Source of the DNA: Candidatus Poribacteria bacterium
GTDB taxonomy: Bacteria > Poribacteria > WGA-4E > WGA-3G
NCBI GenBank assembly: GCA_022826805.1
Contig: JAJDUH010000024.1
Location: 1 to 64,000, forward strand
Length of the DNA stretch: 64,000 nucleotides
Direction: 5' to 3'
A program made the position numbers and the translations under genes. Below are positions 27,874 through 38,000 of this stretch, piece by piece; the stretch's first letter is position 1, and each line of letters begins with the position of its first letter. The notes under the pieces were generated by a model. It worked only from the letters and a program-made list of their open reading frames with translations. It was not told the origin of the DNA and searched no databases.

Positions 27874-29259
27874 TTGCAATTCAAAATCAGAAACCTGTCG
27901 GAGCTATCCTTACATACTGATTATCGTTGGGATAGTGGATACCTAAGTCGAGAACCTTATAAGAATGAAAATCTTAAGTACACTCCTATAGGAAACACGC
28001 TTACTTCAAGTGACTATGGCATTTCAGTTAAAATGAACGAAGACAGTATAGGCACAAAAATTTATAGGATGAACGAAATTAGCGATATGTTGTGTAATCG
28101 GAACATATCAAAGTACACAGAATTAAGTGATAACCAAATCGCATCATACAAACTTAAAGACAGAGACGTTTTGTTTAACCGCACGAATTCGCCAGCATTT
28201 GTAGGAAGAACCGGTATATTCAGAAAATTCTCAGATGAAGATATTGTTTTCGCGTCTTACCTTGTACGGATAAATCCAAATCCAGAAATCGTTACTCCTG
28301 AATATTTGACAGCGTTTTTGAACACTAAATACGGTATAATTGACATCAAGAGGCGAGCAAGGCATTCAATTAATCAATCAAATGTCAACTTAGAGGAAGT
28401 AAAAAGAATAGAAATACCGCTTTTATGCAATCAATTACAGAATAGTATAACATTATCGTTTAATAAAGCTTTTGATTCAATTCAAGCATCAGAGGCAGTA
28501 TACAACGAGGCACAAACCCTCCTCCTCGCCGAACTCGGTCTTGCCAAGTGGCAACCCAAGCAGCAACTAACCTTCGTCAAAAACTTTTCAGACACCGAGC
28601 GCGCCGAACGCATTGACGCAGACTATTTCCAACCGAAATATGATGACATTGTCAACGCTATTAGAGAATATCCGTGCGGGTGGGATACATTGGGCAAACT
28701 GGCGCGTTTGAAAGATAGTAATTTCAACCCTGACGCTGAAACAGAATATAAGTACATCGAACTCGCTAATATCGGAAGTAGCGGAGAGATAGTCAGTTGT
28801 ATGGTAGCACCAGGGGAAGATCTACCAACCAGAGCACGCCGCAAGGTAGCCGCTGGCGATGTGATTGTTTCATCTATTGAGGGGTCGTTGGAAAGCATCT
28901 CTCTAATAACTGAGGAATATGATAACGCTTTATGCTCTACTGGATTTCACGTTGTCCAGTCAGATGTGCTTAATTCCAAAGTCTTGCTCGTGCTTTTAAA
29001 AAGCATTGTTGGGCAGTTACAACTCAAAAAAGGGTGTAGCGGAACAATCCTGACTGCTATTAACAAGGAAGAATTCAGTAAAATTGCTGTCCCAAAAATC
29101 GAGGAAAAGAAACAGGCTGAAATTGAACAGAAAGCCTTTGAATCCTTCAACTTACGTAACCGTGCCAAAGACCTTTTGGAACATGCCAAACGCGCAGTCG
29201 AAATCGCAATTGAGCAGGATGAACAGACCGCCATTAACTGGCTGGAATCTGTTTCGTAG
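27874..29259 (+). CDS. Type I-like specificity subunit (HsdS)
   Basis: This 461-aa protein has two target-recognition domains, each ending in a conserved helix. The central spacer holds EAQTLLLAELGLAKW, and the C-terminal helix EHAKRAVEIAIEQDEQTAINW mirrors it. It would give sequence specificity to the upstream RM subunit for both cutting and methylation. The start is unclear: no ATG is in frame, TTG 27874 is the best candidate, and the frame is the same as that of the RM gene and open right from its TGA. Stop-codon readthrough would fuse the two. Confidence 0.87.
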   Translation: MQFKIRNLSELSLHTDYRWDSGYLSREPYKNENLKYTPIGNTLTSSDYGISVKMNEDSIGTKIYRMNEISDMLCNRNISKYTELSDNQIASYKLKDRDVLFNRTNSPAFVGRTGIFRKFSDEDIVFASYLVRINPNPEIVTPEYLTAFLNTKYGIIDIKRRARHSINQSNVNLEEVKRIEIPLLCNQLQNSITLSFNKAFDSIQASEAVYNEAQTLLLAELGLAKWQPKQQLTFVKNFSDTERAERIDADYFQPKYDDIVNAIREYPCGWDTLGKLARLKDSNFNPDAETEYKYIELANIGSSGEIVSCMVAPGEDLPTRARRKVAAGDVIVSSIEGSLESISLITEEYDNALCSTGFHVVQSDVLNSKVLLVLLKSIVGQLQLKKGCSGTILTAINKEEFSKIAVPKIEEKKQAEIEQKAFESFNLRNRAKDLLEHAKRAVEIAIEQDEQTAINWLESVS

Positions 29260-29355
29260 GTTGCTTAAAAACACCTTTTATTCGGGGGTGGTTGTTGAAC
29301 CGGGGATGTCTGATGCGCTTTAAAAAACTCCTTGAGAATTTGCACTACGCTACAC

Positions 29356-29598
29356 TTAACCTATTGCTATGAGTGCTTCCTGAGCTTCGCGAGGCAGTTC
29401 GAAAAAAATAAAATAAGATTCAGGATACAAATAATCCTCTTGAGATTCATCAATGACTCGCAGATATCCCTCTTGTGCCGCCTTTTCATCAGGCAAAATT
29501 TGGTAGAACTTCCGTTTCTCCAAGTCTTCACAACCTTCATTTTCGATGCAAAGCACAAATTGTGTTTCCAATAATTTCTTCTCCATTTTTGCTAACAT
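29356..29598 (-). CDS. Small conserved hypothetical protein
   Basis: This is a protein of about 80 aa of a widespread small family with the signature QFVLCIENEG, then KRKFYQILPDEKAA, then RVIDESQEDYLYPESYF, then FELPREAQEAL. The function is unknown. A longer frame reaches 29706, but a strong promoter lies inside it, so the start is placed at ATG 29598 or at ATG 29586. With 29598 the transcript would be nearly leaderless. It is convergent to the HsdS gene. Confidence 0.75.
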   Translation of the reverse strand: MLAKMEKKLLETQFVLCIENEGCEDLEKRKFYQILPDEKAAQEGYLRVIDESQEDYLYPESYFIFFELPREAQEALIAIG

Positions 29599-29607
29599 GT
29601 CTTGCCA

Positions 29608-29636
29608 ATTATACCCTGTATGAATTGAATTGTCAA
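29608..29636 (-). promoter_or_regulatory. Perfect-consensus sigma70 promoter (minus strand)
   Basis: On the minus strand TTGACA (29631-29636) and TATAAT (29608-29613) are separated by 17 bases, both exact. The predicted transcription start falls within a few bases of ATG 29598. Confidence 0.85.
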
Positions 29637-30153
29637 GGAGAGGTTTACGGAAAACAGAGCCATTCAGTTTTCCTGTCAGACGGATTTCCAAATCTCGACC
29701 CAACAACTATTAAAACACACCTATTCGTTAAACATAATATAACTTAAAACCCATTTTATGCGCTTTTCACGGAGAACGCACAATTCCAAGATCAGAAACC
29801 CAATGGAATCAAGGCTCCAAAAAGACCTCCGTGAAACCTCCGTGAATGCGCCTGTTAAAGGACAATCCCGATGCTAAGGATATTTGTCCGAAAAAATCGC
29901 AATTATAAGACAGACTCTAATTATCCTGAAAATCCTAAAAGCCTGATTCTGACAACCGACAAATACTCCTTGTCGATGGCGATGCCCTCCCCCTTGCTAT
30001 CTACGCTCGGTATACTTTGGACAGCAGCTTTCCTTTTCCACTTGATTTTCTTTCCGAGGCATGTTATTTTTATAGAGAGGCAACAGGAATATAGAAAAGC
30101 AAAAGAGAACGCGTTTAGAGGACAGAAACAGAAATGTCAAAAACGGAGGAACA
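29637..30153 (+). other. Gene-poor stretch with old repeat fragments
   Basis: I see no supported gene here. AATTATCCTGAAAATCC...CTGATTCTGAC at 29920-29953 is a fragment of a dispersed sequence also seen at about 31640-31680. CTCCGTGAAACCTCCGTGAA (29826-29845) is a short direct repeat. Confidence 0.5.
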
Positions 30154-30516
30154 ATGAAAGTTAATTTTGAGGAAAAATTTGAGGAAGTTTTAAAAGAAGA
30201 ATCAAAAGGCTTTGGTATAGACTGGTCATTAATAGAAATCAAATGCATACGCTATCAGTCTACACTGATGACTGCTCTCCCTGTCGCTCTTGATGAATAC
30301 ACGGTTAGAATAAGAGTGGTAGAAGATGAAATTCCTGATATGGATAATATAGGTGCCTGGTTCAGATCTCACAAGTTCATATATGCCATGATGTCAAAAA
30401 GTGTTAGGACCGAATTTGAAGAAACTGATATGATGACTTTTGATCTCGGAACTATTGAATCTATAGCCATGAAAACTCGTAATGTCTTTAGAGATTTCAG
30501 GGACAGTGAAGCGTAA
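30154..30516 (+). CDS. Hypothetical protein
   Basis: This 120-aa protein is acidic, with alpha/beta character and no signal peptide. I do not recognise a family. The start ATG follows GGAGGAACA, a good ribosome-binding site, which is the main support. It precedes the DUF2971 gene in the same direction. Confidence 0.6.
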   Translation: MKVNFEEKFEEVLKEESKGFGIDWSLIEIKCIRYQSTLMTALPVALDEYTVRIRVVEDEIPDMDNIGAWFRSHKFIYAMMSKSVRTEFEETDMMTFDLGTIESIAMKTRNVFRDFRDSEA

Positions 30517-30677
30517 ATCATTTGGAAGTAAATTACTCACCCGCGATCAAGGGCAATCGAGCACAAGTAGAATTGGTCGGAACGTTGAAAACCGATGGTA
30601 TTTCTCGCGAACAATTCTATATTGCAAAGATTGCAAAGGACAACAAACTGACACATTCATTTTGAAAGAACAATGTT

Positions 30678-31388
30678 ATGTCTAAAGAGCTGAAAGGCAT
30701 CACACAACCCAAAGATGATACTACTTTGTGGCGATATATGAGTTTTGAGAAATTTGCCAATATTTTAGCAACAGAATCCTTGTTTTTTGCAAGAGCCGAT
30801 AAGTACGATGACAAGTTTGAAGGATACATCCCAGAATCAGCTACGCTGCCTCCCAAACTCGATATCAACCCCACCATTGAGCGTGTTGATTCAAATCTTC
30901 GTCCCTACATCATGTGTAACTGTTGGCATAAAAAGGAAGAAGAATCAATGGCAATGTGGGACAAATATCACCTACGCAATAACGGTATAGCAATTAAAAC
31001 AACTATGGGAAACTTGGAGAGTAGCCTGCCAGATAAACCTAATGTATTCATTGGTAAAATAAAGTACATCAACAATCACGATGAAATTGATATGCCTGTA
31101 GATGTAGATAATCTCCTATATTACCCCTACTTCTATAAAAGAAAACCTTTTGAGTACGAACACGAAGTGCGTGCGATCATTGATATTTCATCAATTCCAC
31201 GTGATGTCTCCTATGAATTTGGCAAGCCTCTTAAAATTAACATTCAAACATTGATTGGTGAAAATAGCGAAGTAATTGTATCACCACACGCTGATGAATG
31301 GATTGCGAGGACGCTTGAATTGATAGTTAAGCGGTATGAATTCCGATTTCTCGTCAACCGATCAAAACTTCTAGATCCCCCAGTTTGA
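30678..31388 (+). CDS. DUF2971 family protein
   Basis: This 236-aa protein has the DUF2971 landmarks: LWRYMSFEKFANILATESLF with FARADKYDDKFEG, then CWHKKEEESMAMWDKY, then GIAIKTT, then KRKPFEYEHEVRAI. The function is unknown. Members are common in accessory islands beside restriction or other defence genes, which matches its position 1.4 kb after hsdS. Confidence 0.85.
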   Translation: MSKELKGITQPKDDTTLWRYMSFEKFANILATESLFFARADKYDDKFEGYIPESATLPPKLDINPTIERVDSNLRPYIMCNCWHKKEEESMAMWDKYHLRNNGIAIKTTMGNLESSLPDKPNVFIGKIKYINNHDEIDMPVDVDNLLYYPYFYKRKPFEYEHEVRAIIDISSIPRDVSYEFGKPLKINIQTLIGENSEVIVSPHADEWIARTLELIVKRYEFRFLVNRSKLLDPPV

Positions 31389-31452
31389 AAAGATATACAG
31401 CAGATCCGTTTCAGACGCACGCCGTTTTTCGGGGAATCCTTCCTACAATTCC

Positions 31453-31482
31453 ACTCTGAAATCCAACTCTTATTTTCAGAGT
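31453..31482 (+). terminator. Hairpin after DUF2971
   Basis: ACTCTGAAA (31453-31461) pairs perfectly with TTTCAGAGT (31474-31482) around a 12-base loop, followed by AACATTTTAC. The gap 31389-31796 has further ACTCTGAAA pieces (31563) and no gene. It could be a terminator or a repeat. Confidence 0.45.
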
Positions 31483-31737
31483 AACATTTTACTCTAAAAC
31501 GCCATAAAAGCGCGGTTCCCCTTGGTTCGTGGCTGTTTTATCTATCCCAATTTTTTTCATTTTACTCTGAAATTTGAGCACTTTTCCATAGCTTCACTGC
31601 GCAAAAAATCCGCTATTTAGACAAACTCCAATCAACTCCAATCCTGAAACTCTTAAAATCCTGTGAATCCTGATTCAGACGAATTAACAATCAGCAATCA
31701 GACTGATAACTGAAACCCATAACATATTGAAAATCTA

Positions 31738-31766
31738 TTGCACAAAGAAACCCATTATGTTAAAAT
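31738..31766 (+). promoter_or_regulatory. Sigma70-type promoter for glyQS
   Basis: TTGCAC (31738-31743) and TAAAAT (31761-31766) have a 17-base spacer, about 30 bases before the proposed GTG start. Confidence 0.6.
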
Positions 31767-31796
31767 AAATGTGCATCAACCACCACTAAACGGAGT

Positions 31797-34700
31797 GTGC
31801 GAAAAAAAACAGATATGACTCTTCAAGAAATAATTTTAGCGTTAGAGAAATTTTGGGCAGATCACGGATGCATTATTCAGCAACCGTGCGATATAGAAGT
31901 CGGTGCAGGGACATTTAACCCCGCTACCTTCCTACGATGCCTCGGTCCAGAGCCGTGGCAAACGGCTTATGTAGAACCCGTCCGCCGTCCAACCGACGGC
32001 AGATACGCAGAAAACCCCTTTCGCGTCGGCGCATACTATCAATATCAGGTAATACTCAAACCCGCACCTGAGAATGTGCTCCCGCTTTACCTTGAGAGCC
32101 TATACCATCTCGGCATCTCACCCCGTAAGAACGACATCCGATTCGTTGAAGACGATTGGGAATCACCAACCCTTGGTGCCTCCGGGCTCGGTTGGGAAGT
32201 CTGGTGGAACGGTGCAGAAGTCACACAATTCACCTACTTCCAACAGATGGGAAGCATAGACCTTGCCCCGATATGTGCTGAGATTACCTACGGGCTTGAA
32301 CGTATCGCACTCTATTTGCAGAATGTTGATGACTTCTTTGACATCCGTTGGAATGAACATCTTAACTACGGCGATGTCCATAGACAAAGCGAAGTAGAAT
32401 ACTCAACCTACAATTTTGAGCATGCAAATGTAGAGATGCTGTTTGACCTGTTCAGCACCTACGAAAAGGAAACTCACGCGTGTTTAGATGCTGGGTTAGT
32501 CCTACCTGCGACCGACCATGTCTTGAAATGCTCACACACCTTCAATATGCTGGACGCCCGCGGTGTTATCAGCGTCACGGAACGGGTGAGTTACATTGAA
32601 CGCGTGCGACGGCTCGCACAACGGATCGCACGCGCTTATGTCAAACAGCGTGAAGAGATGGAACATCCGCTCATGGGACGTTTTAGCACGGCATCACCTT
32701 CCACCGCGGTAGGTGCGGTTTCTAACCGCACCCAACCAGTTTCCACTGCGGTAGATACGGTTTCTAACCCTACTGAAACCACCGATTTCCTGTTTGAAAT
32801 CGGCACTGAAGAGATACCTGCGAGTTATGTCCCACCAGTCCTTCATCAACTTCGCGAAATCGCAACTGATTCTCTTACGAACCACAGGATTCCATTTAGC
32901 GAAGTTGAAACGCTCGGTACGCCGCGTCGCATCACGCTCAGTATTAAAAGGATAAAAACGCTCCAAGAAAGTCAAGAGACAGAGATTGTGGGACCACCAA
33001 AGCGTGTCGCCTACGATGAAAACGGTGAACCGACGAAAGCCGCTATCGGCTTCGCAAAGACCCAAGGTGTTGAACTTACAGCACTCCGCATTGTTGAAAC
33101 CGAACGTGGAGAATATGTTGCCGCCTCTAAAGTTGAAACAGGAGAACCCGTCCAAGAGGTGTTGCAAACGCTCCTGCCTGAATGGATTGAAACCCTCCGC
33201 TTTCCCAAAACCATGCGCTGGGAAACAGGCCAGAGCGAAACTTATCCCCCTGAAAAGGGGGGCAGGGGGGTTACACGTTTTGCCCGTCCTATCCGGTGGC
33301 TAGTCGCACTGTTAGGAAACGCAGTTATCAATTGTGCTTACGGTGATGCACACGCAGGACGGGTAACCTACGGGCACAGATCCTTGCACCCTGAACCGAT
33401 AACGCTGGCAACAGCAAACTTAGATAACTACTCCGAGAAACTGCGTGCTGCGGGTGTGGTTGTCTGTCCGAAGGAGCGGCGCGAGACCATCAAAAAACAG
33501 GTAACAGATATTTTTCAAGCAGAGGATTGTCTCCCAAAACTGGACGACGAACTACTCGACACAGTGAACTACCTCGTAGAGAATCCGCAACCTATCATCG
33601 GCAATTTCAGCGAGTCACATTTGGAAATACCGCCTGAGGTCCTAATTACGGCGATGAAAAAGCATCAACGCTACTTTCCAATGTGGGAAAACGACACTGC
33701 GCTTGCAGCGAAATTCATTACAATTTCCAACGGAACAGACGGAAATATAGACGGCGTTCGGCACGGAAACGAACGCGTCCTCCACGCAAGACTTAACGAT
33801 GCCGAATTTTTCTATAGCGAGGATCAAAAAACCAGTCTCGGCGATAAAGTTGAACGTTTAGGGGCGGTTGTTTTTCACGCCAAACTTGGTTCACTCTTGG
33901 ATAAAGCAGAACGGCTTAAGGCACTCATCGCCTTCATTGGCACAGAACTACAACTTCCAGAAATGACTGTTCGTCATGCAGAACGCGCAGCCTGGCTCTG
34001 TAAGGCGGACTTGACGACTCAAATGGTCATCGAATTCCCATCATTGCAGGGCATTACAGGACAATATTACGCGCTAAACTCGGGCGAAGCAGAACCTGTT
34101 GCCACGGCTATTGCCGAACACTACCAACCGCTTGGTGCAGATACACCGTTGCCTGAAACCAAAGTCGGTGCGATCGTCGCCATTGCGGATAAAATTGACA
34201 CTATCGTTGGATATTTTGGGATAAACGAACGTCCAACAGGCTCGCAAGATCCGTACTCGTTACGGCGACACGCCCTCGGTACAATCCGTATCCTCCAAGA
34301 TCGGCAGCTACCAATCTCTTTAGATACCGTCGTAGCAAAAGTACTTTCCCTGTACAAAGTTGCATTAGCCGATGATACACAGACGAGTGTCCTCAACTTC
34401 ATCAAAGAACGCCTACGCGTCATCTTGCTGGAGATACATCAATATACCCCGGATCTTGCCGATGCCGTCTTGACAGTTGGCAATGTTGATATTATTGACA
34501 TTCTCAAACGCGCCAGCGCGCTTGCCGAATTTCGCTTGACATCAAATTTCGAGGAAGTGTATAATGCCCTCAACCGGGTATTGAGAATTTTACCACAGAA
34601 TGCGCCAGAAACTGTAGATACTGCGCTTCTGGAGGATAACGCTGAAAAGCAATTGTCCGCACGTATTACTGAGGTAGAACCGAACTTTAAACAAAGCATT

Positions 34701-34895
34701 CAGGAACGCGACTACGCTAAACTCCTAACACAACTCGCCGCTTTACAGCCAGCAATAGATACATTCTTTGATGATGTGCTGGTCATGGCGAAAGAGCCAG
34801 CACTCCGCACAAACCGACTGGCGCTGTTGAACCGAATTGGGCGAAATGTTTATGCCGTCGCAGACCTCACAAAACTTGTAATCGCTGGGAAATAA
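31797..34895 (+). CDS. glyQS: Fused glycyl-tRNA synthetase, alpha and beta chains (GlyQS)
   Basis: This 1032-aa protein joins both subunits of the bacterial alpha2beta2 class II enzyme, which charges tRNA-Gly. Residues about 7-290 are GlyQ ([48 protein letters not shown]). Residues about 320-1030 are GlyS ([29 protein letters not shown], the HD-like core and a C-terminal anticodon-binding domain). The linker (about 295-330) is built of two 14-residue repeats. A second insert of about 18 residues sits at about 475-492 in GlyS, just before FARPIRW. The start is GTG 31797, or ATG 31815, which fits the family start better but lacks a close Shine-Dalgarno. Confidence 0.92.
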   Translation: MRKKTDMTLQEIILALEKFWADHGCIIQQPCDIEVGAGTFNPATFLRCLGPEPWQTAYVEPVRRPTDGRYAENPFRVGAYYQYQVILKPAPENVLPLYLESLYHLGISPRKNDIRFVEDDWESPTLGASGLGWEVWWNGAEVTQFTYFQQMGSIDLAPICAEITYGLERIALYLQNVDDFFDIRWNEHLNYGDVHRQSEVEYSTYNFEHANVEMLFDLFSTYEKETHACLDAGLVLPATDHVLKCSHTFNMLDARGVISVTERVSYIERVRRLAQRIARAYVKQREEMEHPLMGRFSTASPSTAVGAVSNRTQPVSTAVDTVSNPTETTDFLFEIGTEEIPASYVPPVLHQLREIATDSLTNHRIPFSEVETLGTPRRITLSIKRIKTLQESQETEIVGPPKRVAYDENGEPTKAAIGFAKTQGVELTALRIVETERGEYVAASKVETGEPVQEVLQTLLPEWIETLRFPKTMRWETGQSETYPPEKGGRGVTRFARPIRWLVALLGNAVINCAYGDAHAGRVTYGHRSLHPEPITLATANLDNYSEKLRAAGVVVCPKERRETIKKQVTDIFQAEDCLPKLDDELLDTVNYLVENPQPIIGNFSESHLEIPPEVLITAMKKHQRYFPMWENDTALAAKFITISNGTDGNIDGVRHGNERVLHARLNDAEFFYSEDQKTSLGDKVERLGAVVFHAKLGSLLDKAERLKALIAFIGTELQLPEMTVRHAERAAWLCKADLTTQMVIEFPSLQGITGQYYALNSGEAEPVATAIAEHYQPLGADTPLPETKVGAIVAIADKIDTIVGYFGINERPTGSQDPYSLRRHALGTIRILQDRQLPISLDTVVAKVLSLYKVALADDTQTSVLNFIKERLRVILLEIHQYTPDLADAVLTVGNVDIIDILKRASALAEFRLTSNFEEVYNALNRVLRILPQNAPETVDTALLEDNAEKQLSARITEVEPNFKQSIQERDYAKLLTQLAALQPAIDTFFDDVLVMAKEPALRTNRLALLNRIGRNVYAVADLTKLVIAGK
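32701..32784 (+). repeat. Tandem 42-base repeats in the glyQS linker
   Basis: Two direct 42-base units (32701-32742 and 32743-32784) share CCAC.GCGGTAG and CGGTTTCTAACC and encode [14 protein letters not shown] and [14 protein letters not shown]. The core resembles the intergenic palindrome GGTaCGGTTgcAAACCGCACC at 48898. An element of the dispersed repeat family appears to have been absorbed in frame and then doubled. Confidence 0.75.
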
Positions 34896-35051
34896 TAAAA
34901 TAGCTATCGGAGAAATGGTCGTCGGTTGCCAGTTAACTTCTATGGCAGTTGCCCATTATGTGCAACCCACAAGCATCTCTTTAACCGAAAACCGAAAACT
35001 GAAAGCCTGCAGAGCAGGTGAACCGACAACCATTAGAAAGAGAGGAAAAAC

Positions 35052-38000
35052 ATGAAACGACCCCTTGAACACCTGCCGTGGCAGATAAGCGTCATCCTTA
35101 TGTTTACTGCTGCTATTGTCCTCCTAACCGGGTGTGGCGAAAAAGAAAACAGGGACATTATTGAAGCACGCACCGCTATTGTTCGCGGGGATTATACCGC
35201 CGCACAAGCAGCCGTTCAAAAGACCGAGGCGGGAAATCAAGAAGCAAAACATCTGAGTGCTTTCTTGCAAAATCGGACACGTACTGACACAAACGGTTGG
35301 CATCAAGCCATTTCACAATCAAACGCGTATCTGGAAACATTAGCTGCCGACATCCTGGTTATCAAATTGATGGAAGATCCAGATTCTGACGAACTCGACC
35401 GGCAGGAACGTCTCACACGCTCACAGCACTCTATCTCTGGTCTCTTTGCTCTATCACTCGCTGAGGCGGTTGAAAAACGCCCAGAACTACTGTCTGAACT
35501 CGTATCACACGCGGACAGTGCTGTCGTTACAGGACTTTTAACCGCAGAGAAGTGCTACCAGCCTGACGCACGTGCAGCCGTCAGACAACTGACGACAAAA
35601 CTCGGGCAAGGCGAACCCGTTGTTGAATTACTGCAACAAGCAACACACCACTCGGATACAGCCATTCGAAAAGAAGCTATTCGTCATCTCGGTGCGATGC
35701 GTAAGCCTGAACTCATACCAATCTTTGAAGATGTCCTCGCCAAAGCCGATAGTGCACCAGAAGTAGCGTATATGGCAATTGTCGCCCTTGAACAAATGAG
35801 AGGCGTACTTCCTGACAGTGCAGCCATCGTGACTGGATTGCAACTTGCACTTAAAAATAACAGTGCACAGGTCCGAATGTATGCCGCGAAACTTATCGGA
35901 ACTATCCAAGCCCAAATGGCTGTCCCAGACCTTATCAGACTTCTCGCGGACCCGAATATCTACGTCAAGGATACAGCTATAGACGCCCTCAACCGCATAG
36001 GAAACCCCACAATCGCCCCGCTACTTGAGGTGTTGAACACTGAAGCGCGAAACCTCATTCCTGACGAAGATACCGGCTTCACCACAGAATACCAATATAT
36101 CGCCAGTGCTTACATTGACAATTTGTGGTTGAAAAAGTATCGAATTGGCACGCAATCAGCCGCAATCAAAGCACTCGGACTGCTTAAAGTAGAAGAAGGC
36201 GTAGAACCTCTCATAGCAAAGTTAGCGAATGAAGAATTACAAGAAGAAGCCCTCGCAGCACTTGTCGAAATGCGTGGTGTTGCTGTCCCATTTATGATTG
36301 ACGCCCTCAAAAATGCCCCGGACAAAATTCGGGTGAAGGTTGCAGATGGACTCGGACAAATCGGGGACCGGCGCGCAATCATTCCGCTCATTGAGGCACT
36401 AAATACAGACCCGCATAAAGAGGTGAAGGCATTCGCAGCAACAGGACTCGGTAATATGCGGGCGCGCGGGAAAAATAACACCGCAGTCACTGCCCTTACC
36501 GATGCCCTCTCTTATGACGACACCACAGCCACCAATGCAGCGGAAGCTCTCGGAAACATCAGTGTGTCTACAGAAGAAGCCGTTCAAAGACTGATTATCA
36601 TCGCAATGGATAAGCAGATGCGTGAAACCCTACGCTCGGCAGCACTTACAGCACTCTGGCGACTCAAACCGGAAGAAGCAGTCCAACCGATGCTCCTTCT
36701 CATGTTTAGCGATGAAACCAGTCCCGTACTCCGTGCTAACGCTGTCAAAGTCCTGAGCCGCATACAAGCACAGGAAACTGTTCCCATCTTGATATGGGTG
36801 CTCTCCACACGGTTTGACGAAATCTCAGACTTTCAGAGACACATGAAACGCGAGTATAAAACCCTTGACACGCTTCGAACACAAGTAGACTCTTTCCAGA
36901 TTCAGTGGACAGCCGATTATCCGCAGACAAACTATCGCACATGGGGTGAACTCAAACCGATCCCCAGTCTCGTCCGCAGTGAGGTAGCACGCGCACTCGG
37001 AATCATCAAAGGGGATGCCGTCATAGAACCGTTAGCACGCGCACTCGAGGACGATGGACGTGCAACAGTTCGACAAAGCGCAGCATGGGCACTCGGTGAA
37101 GTCAAGGGTGATCCCACAATTCCGCCTCTTGTTGCAGCACTGAAAAAAGATAAACAGGGTGTCGTTCGGCAAGAAGCCGCTATTGCTTTGGGTAAAATTA
37201 AAGGACAAAAAGTCGTGGCACCGCTTGTAGATGTCATGAAAAATGACAAGTATGAAACAACGCGCTTTGAAGCGGCGAAGGCACTTCTTGAGATTCAAGC
37301 AGGAGACAAAGGACTCGTTGATATAGTAAAGAAAGGCTTAGGGAATTTTGATGACGGATACGAAGTCCAAGCAGTACAAAACCAAGTTATCGCATCATTA
37401 AAAAAAGATGGAAATGAAGCGACATCCAGATTCGCCGTTGAGGCACTCAAATCTGCTGATGATGAATGGGTGAGATGGACCCTCGTGGATGTTCTCGGTG
37501 CAATTCATAAAAAACCTGCCGTTGATGCAATGCTGGCGGAATTGAACCACCCAAGTTACGTCGTCCGTAGACGGGCAGCGGAATCTCTCGGAGGGTTTAA
37601 AGAACGACGTGCCGTCGATCCATTAATCGCGGTCCTTGAGAATAGCAACGAAATGAAATCCATACGCGCCGGTGCCGCCAATTCGCTGGGTGCGCTCAAA
37701 GATGAACGCGCCTCCGCAGTACTTCTGGCCACACTCACCGATGAAAACGCCGAGATTCGATTGAAAGCCGCAGCAGCTTTGGGCAACCTAAAAGATTCAA
37801 ACGCTGTCTCGAAACTAAGCGAAATGCTTGAAAATCCCTTAGAGCCAGACGATGTCCGCGCCGCTGCCGTTGCCGCCCTTGGTAACATTGGGGATAAATC
37901 GGCTGAACCTGTCCTGATTCGTGCTTTAGATATCCGCGTAGGAGATATAGCGAAGAACGCCATTGTCGCCTTGGGAAAACTCGAGAGTGAAACCGCTATT

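Noticed and set aside
29871..30164. Plus-strand frame of 97 aa
   Set aside because: It has no ribosome-binding site, runs through repeat fragments and has protein-unlike composition.
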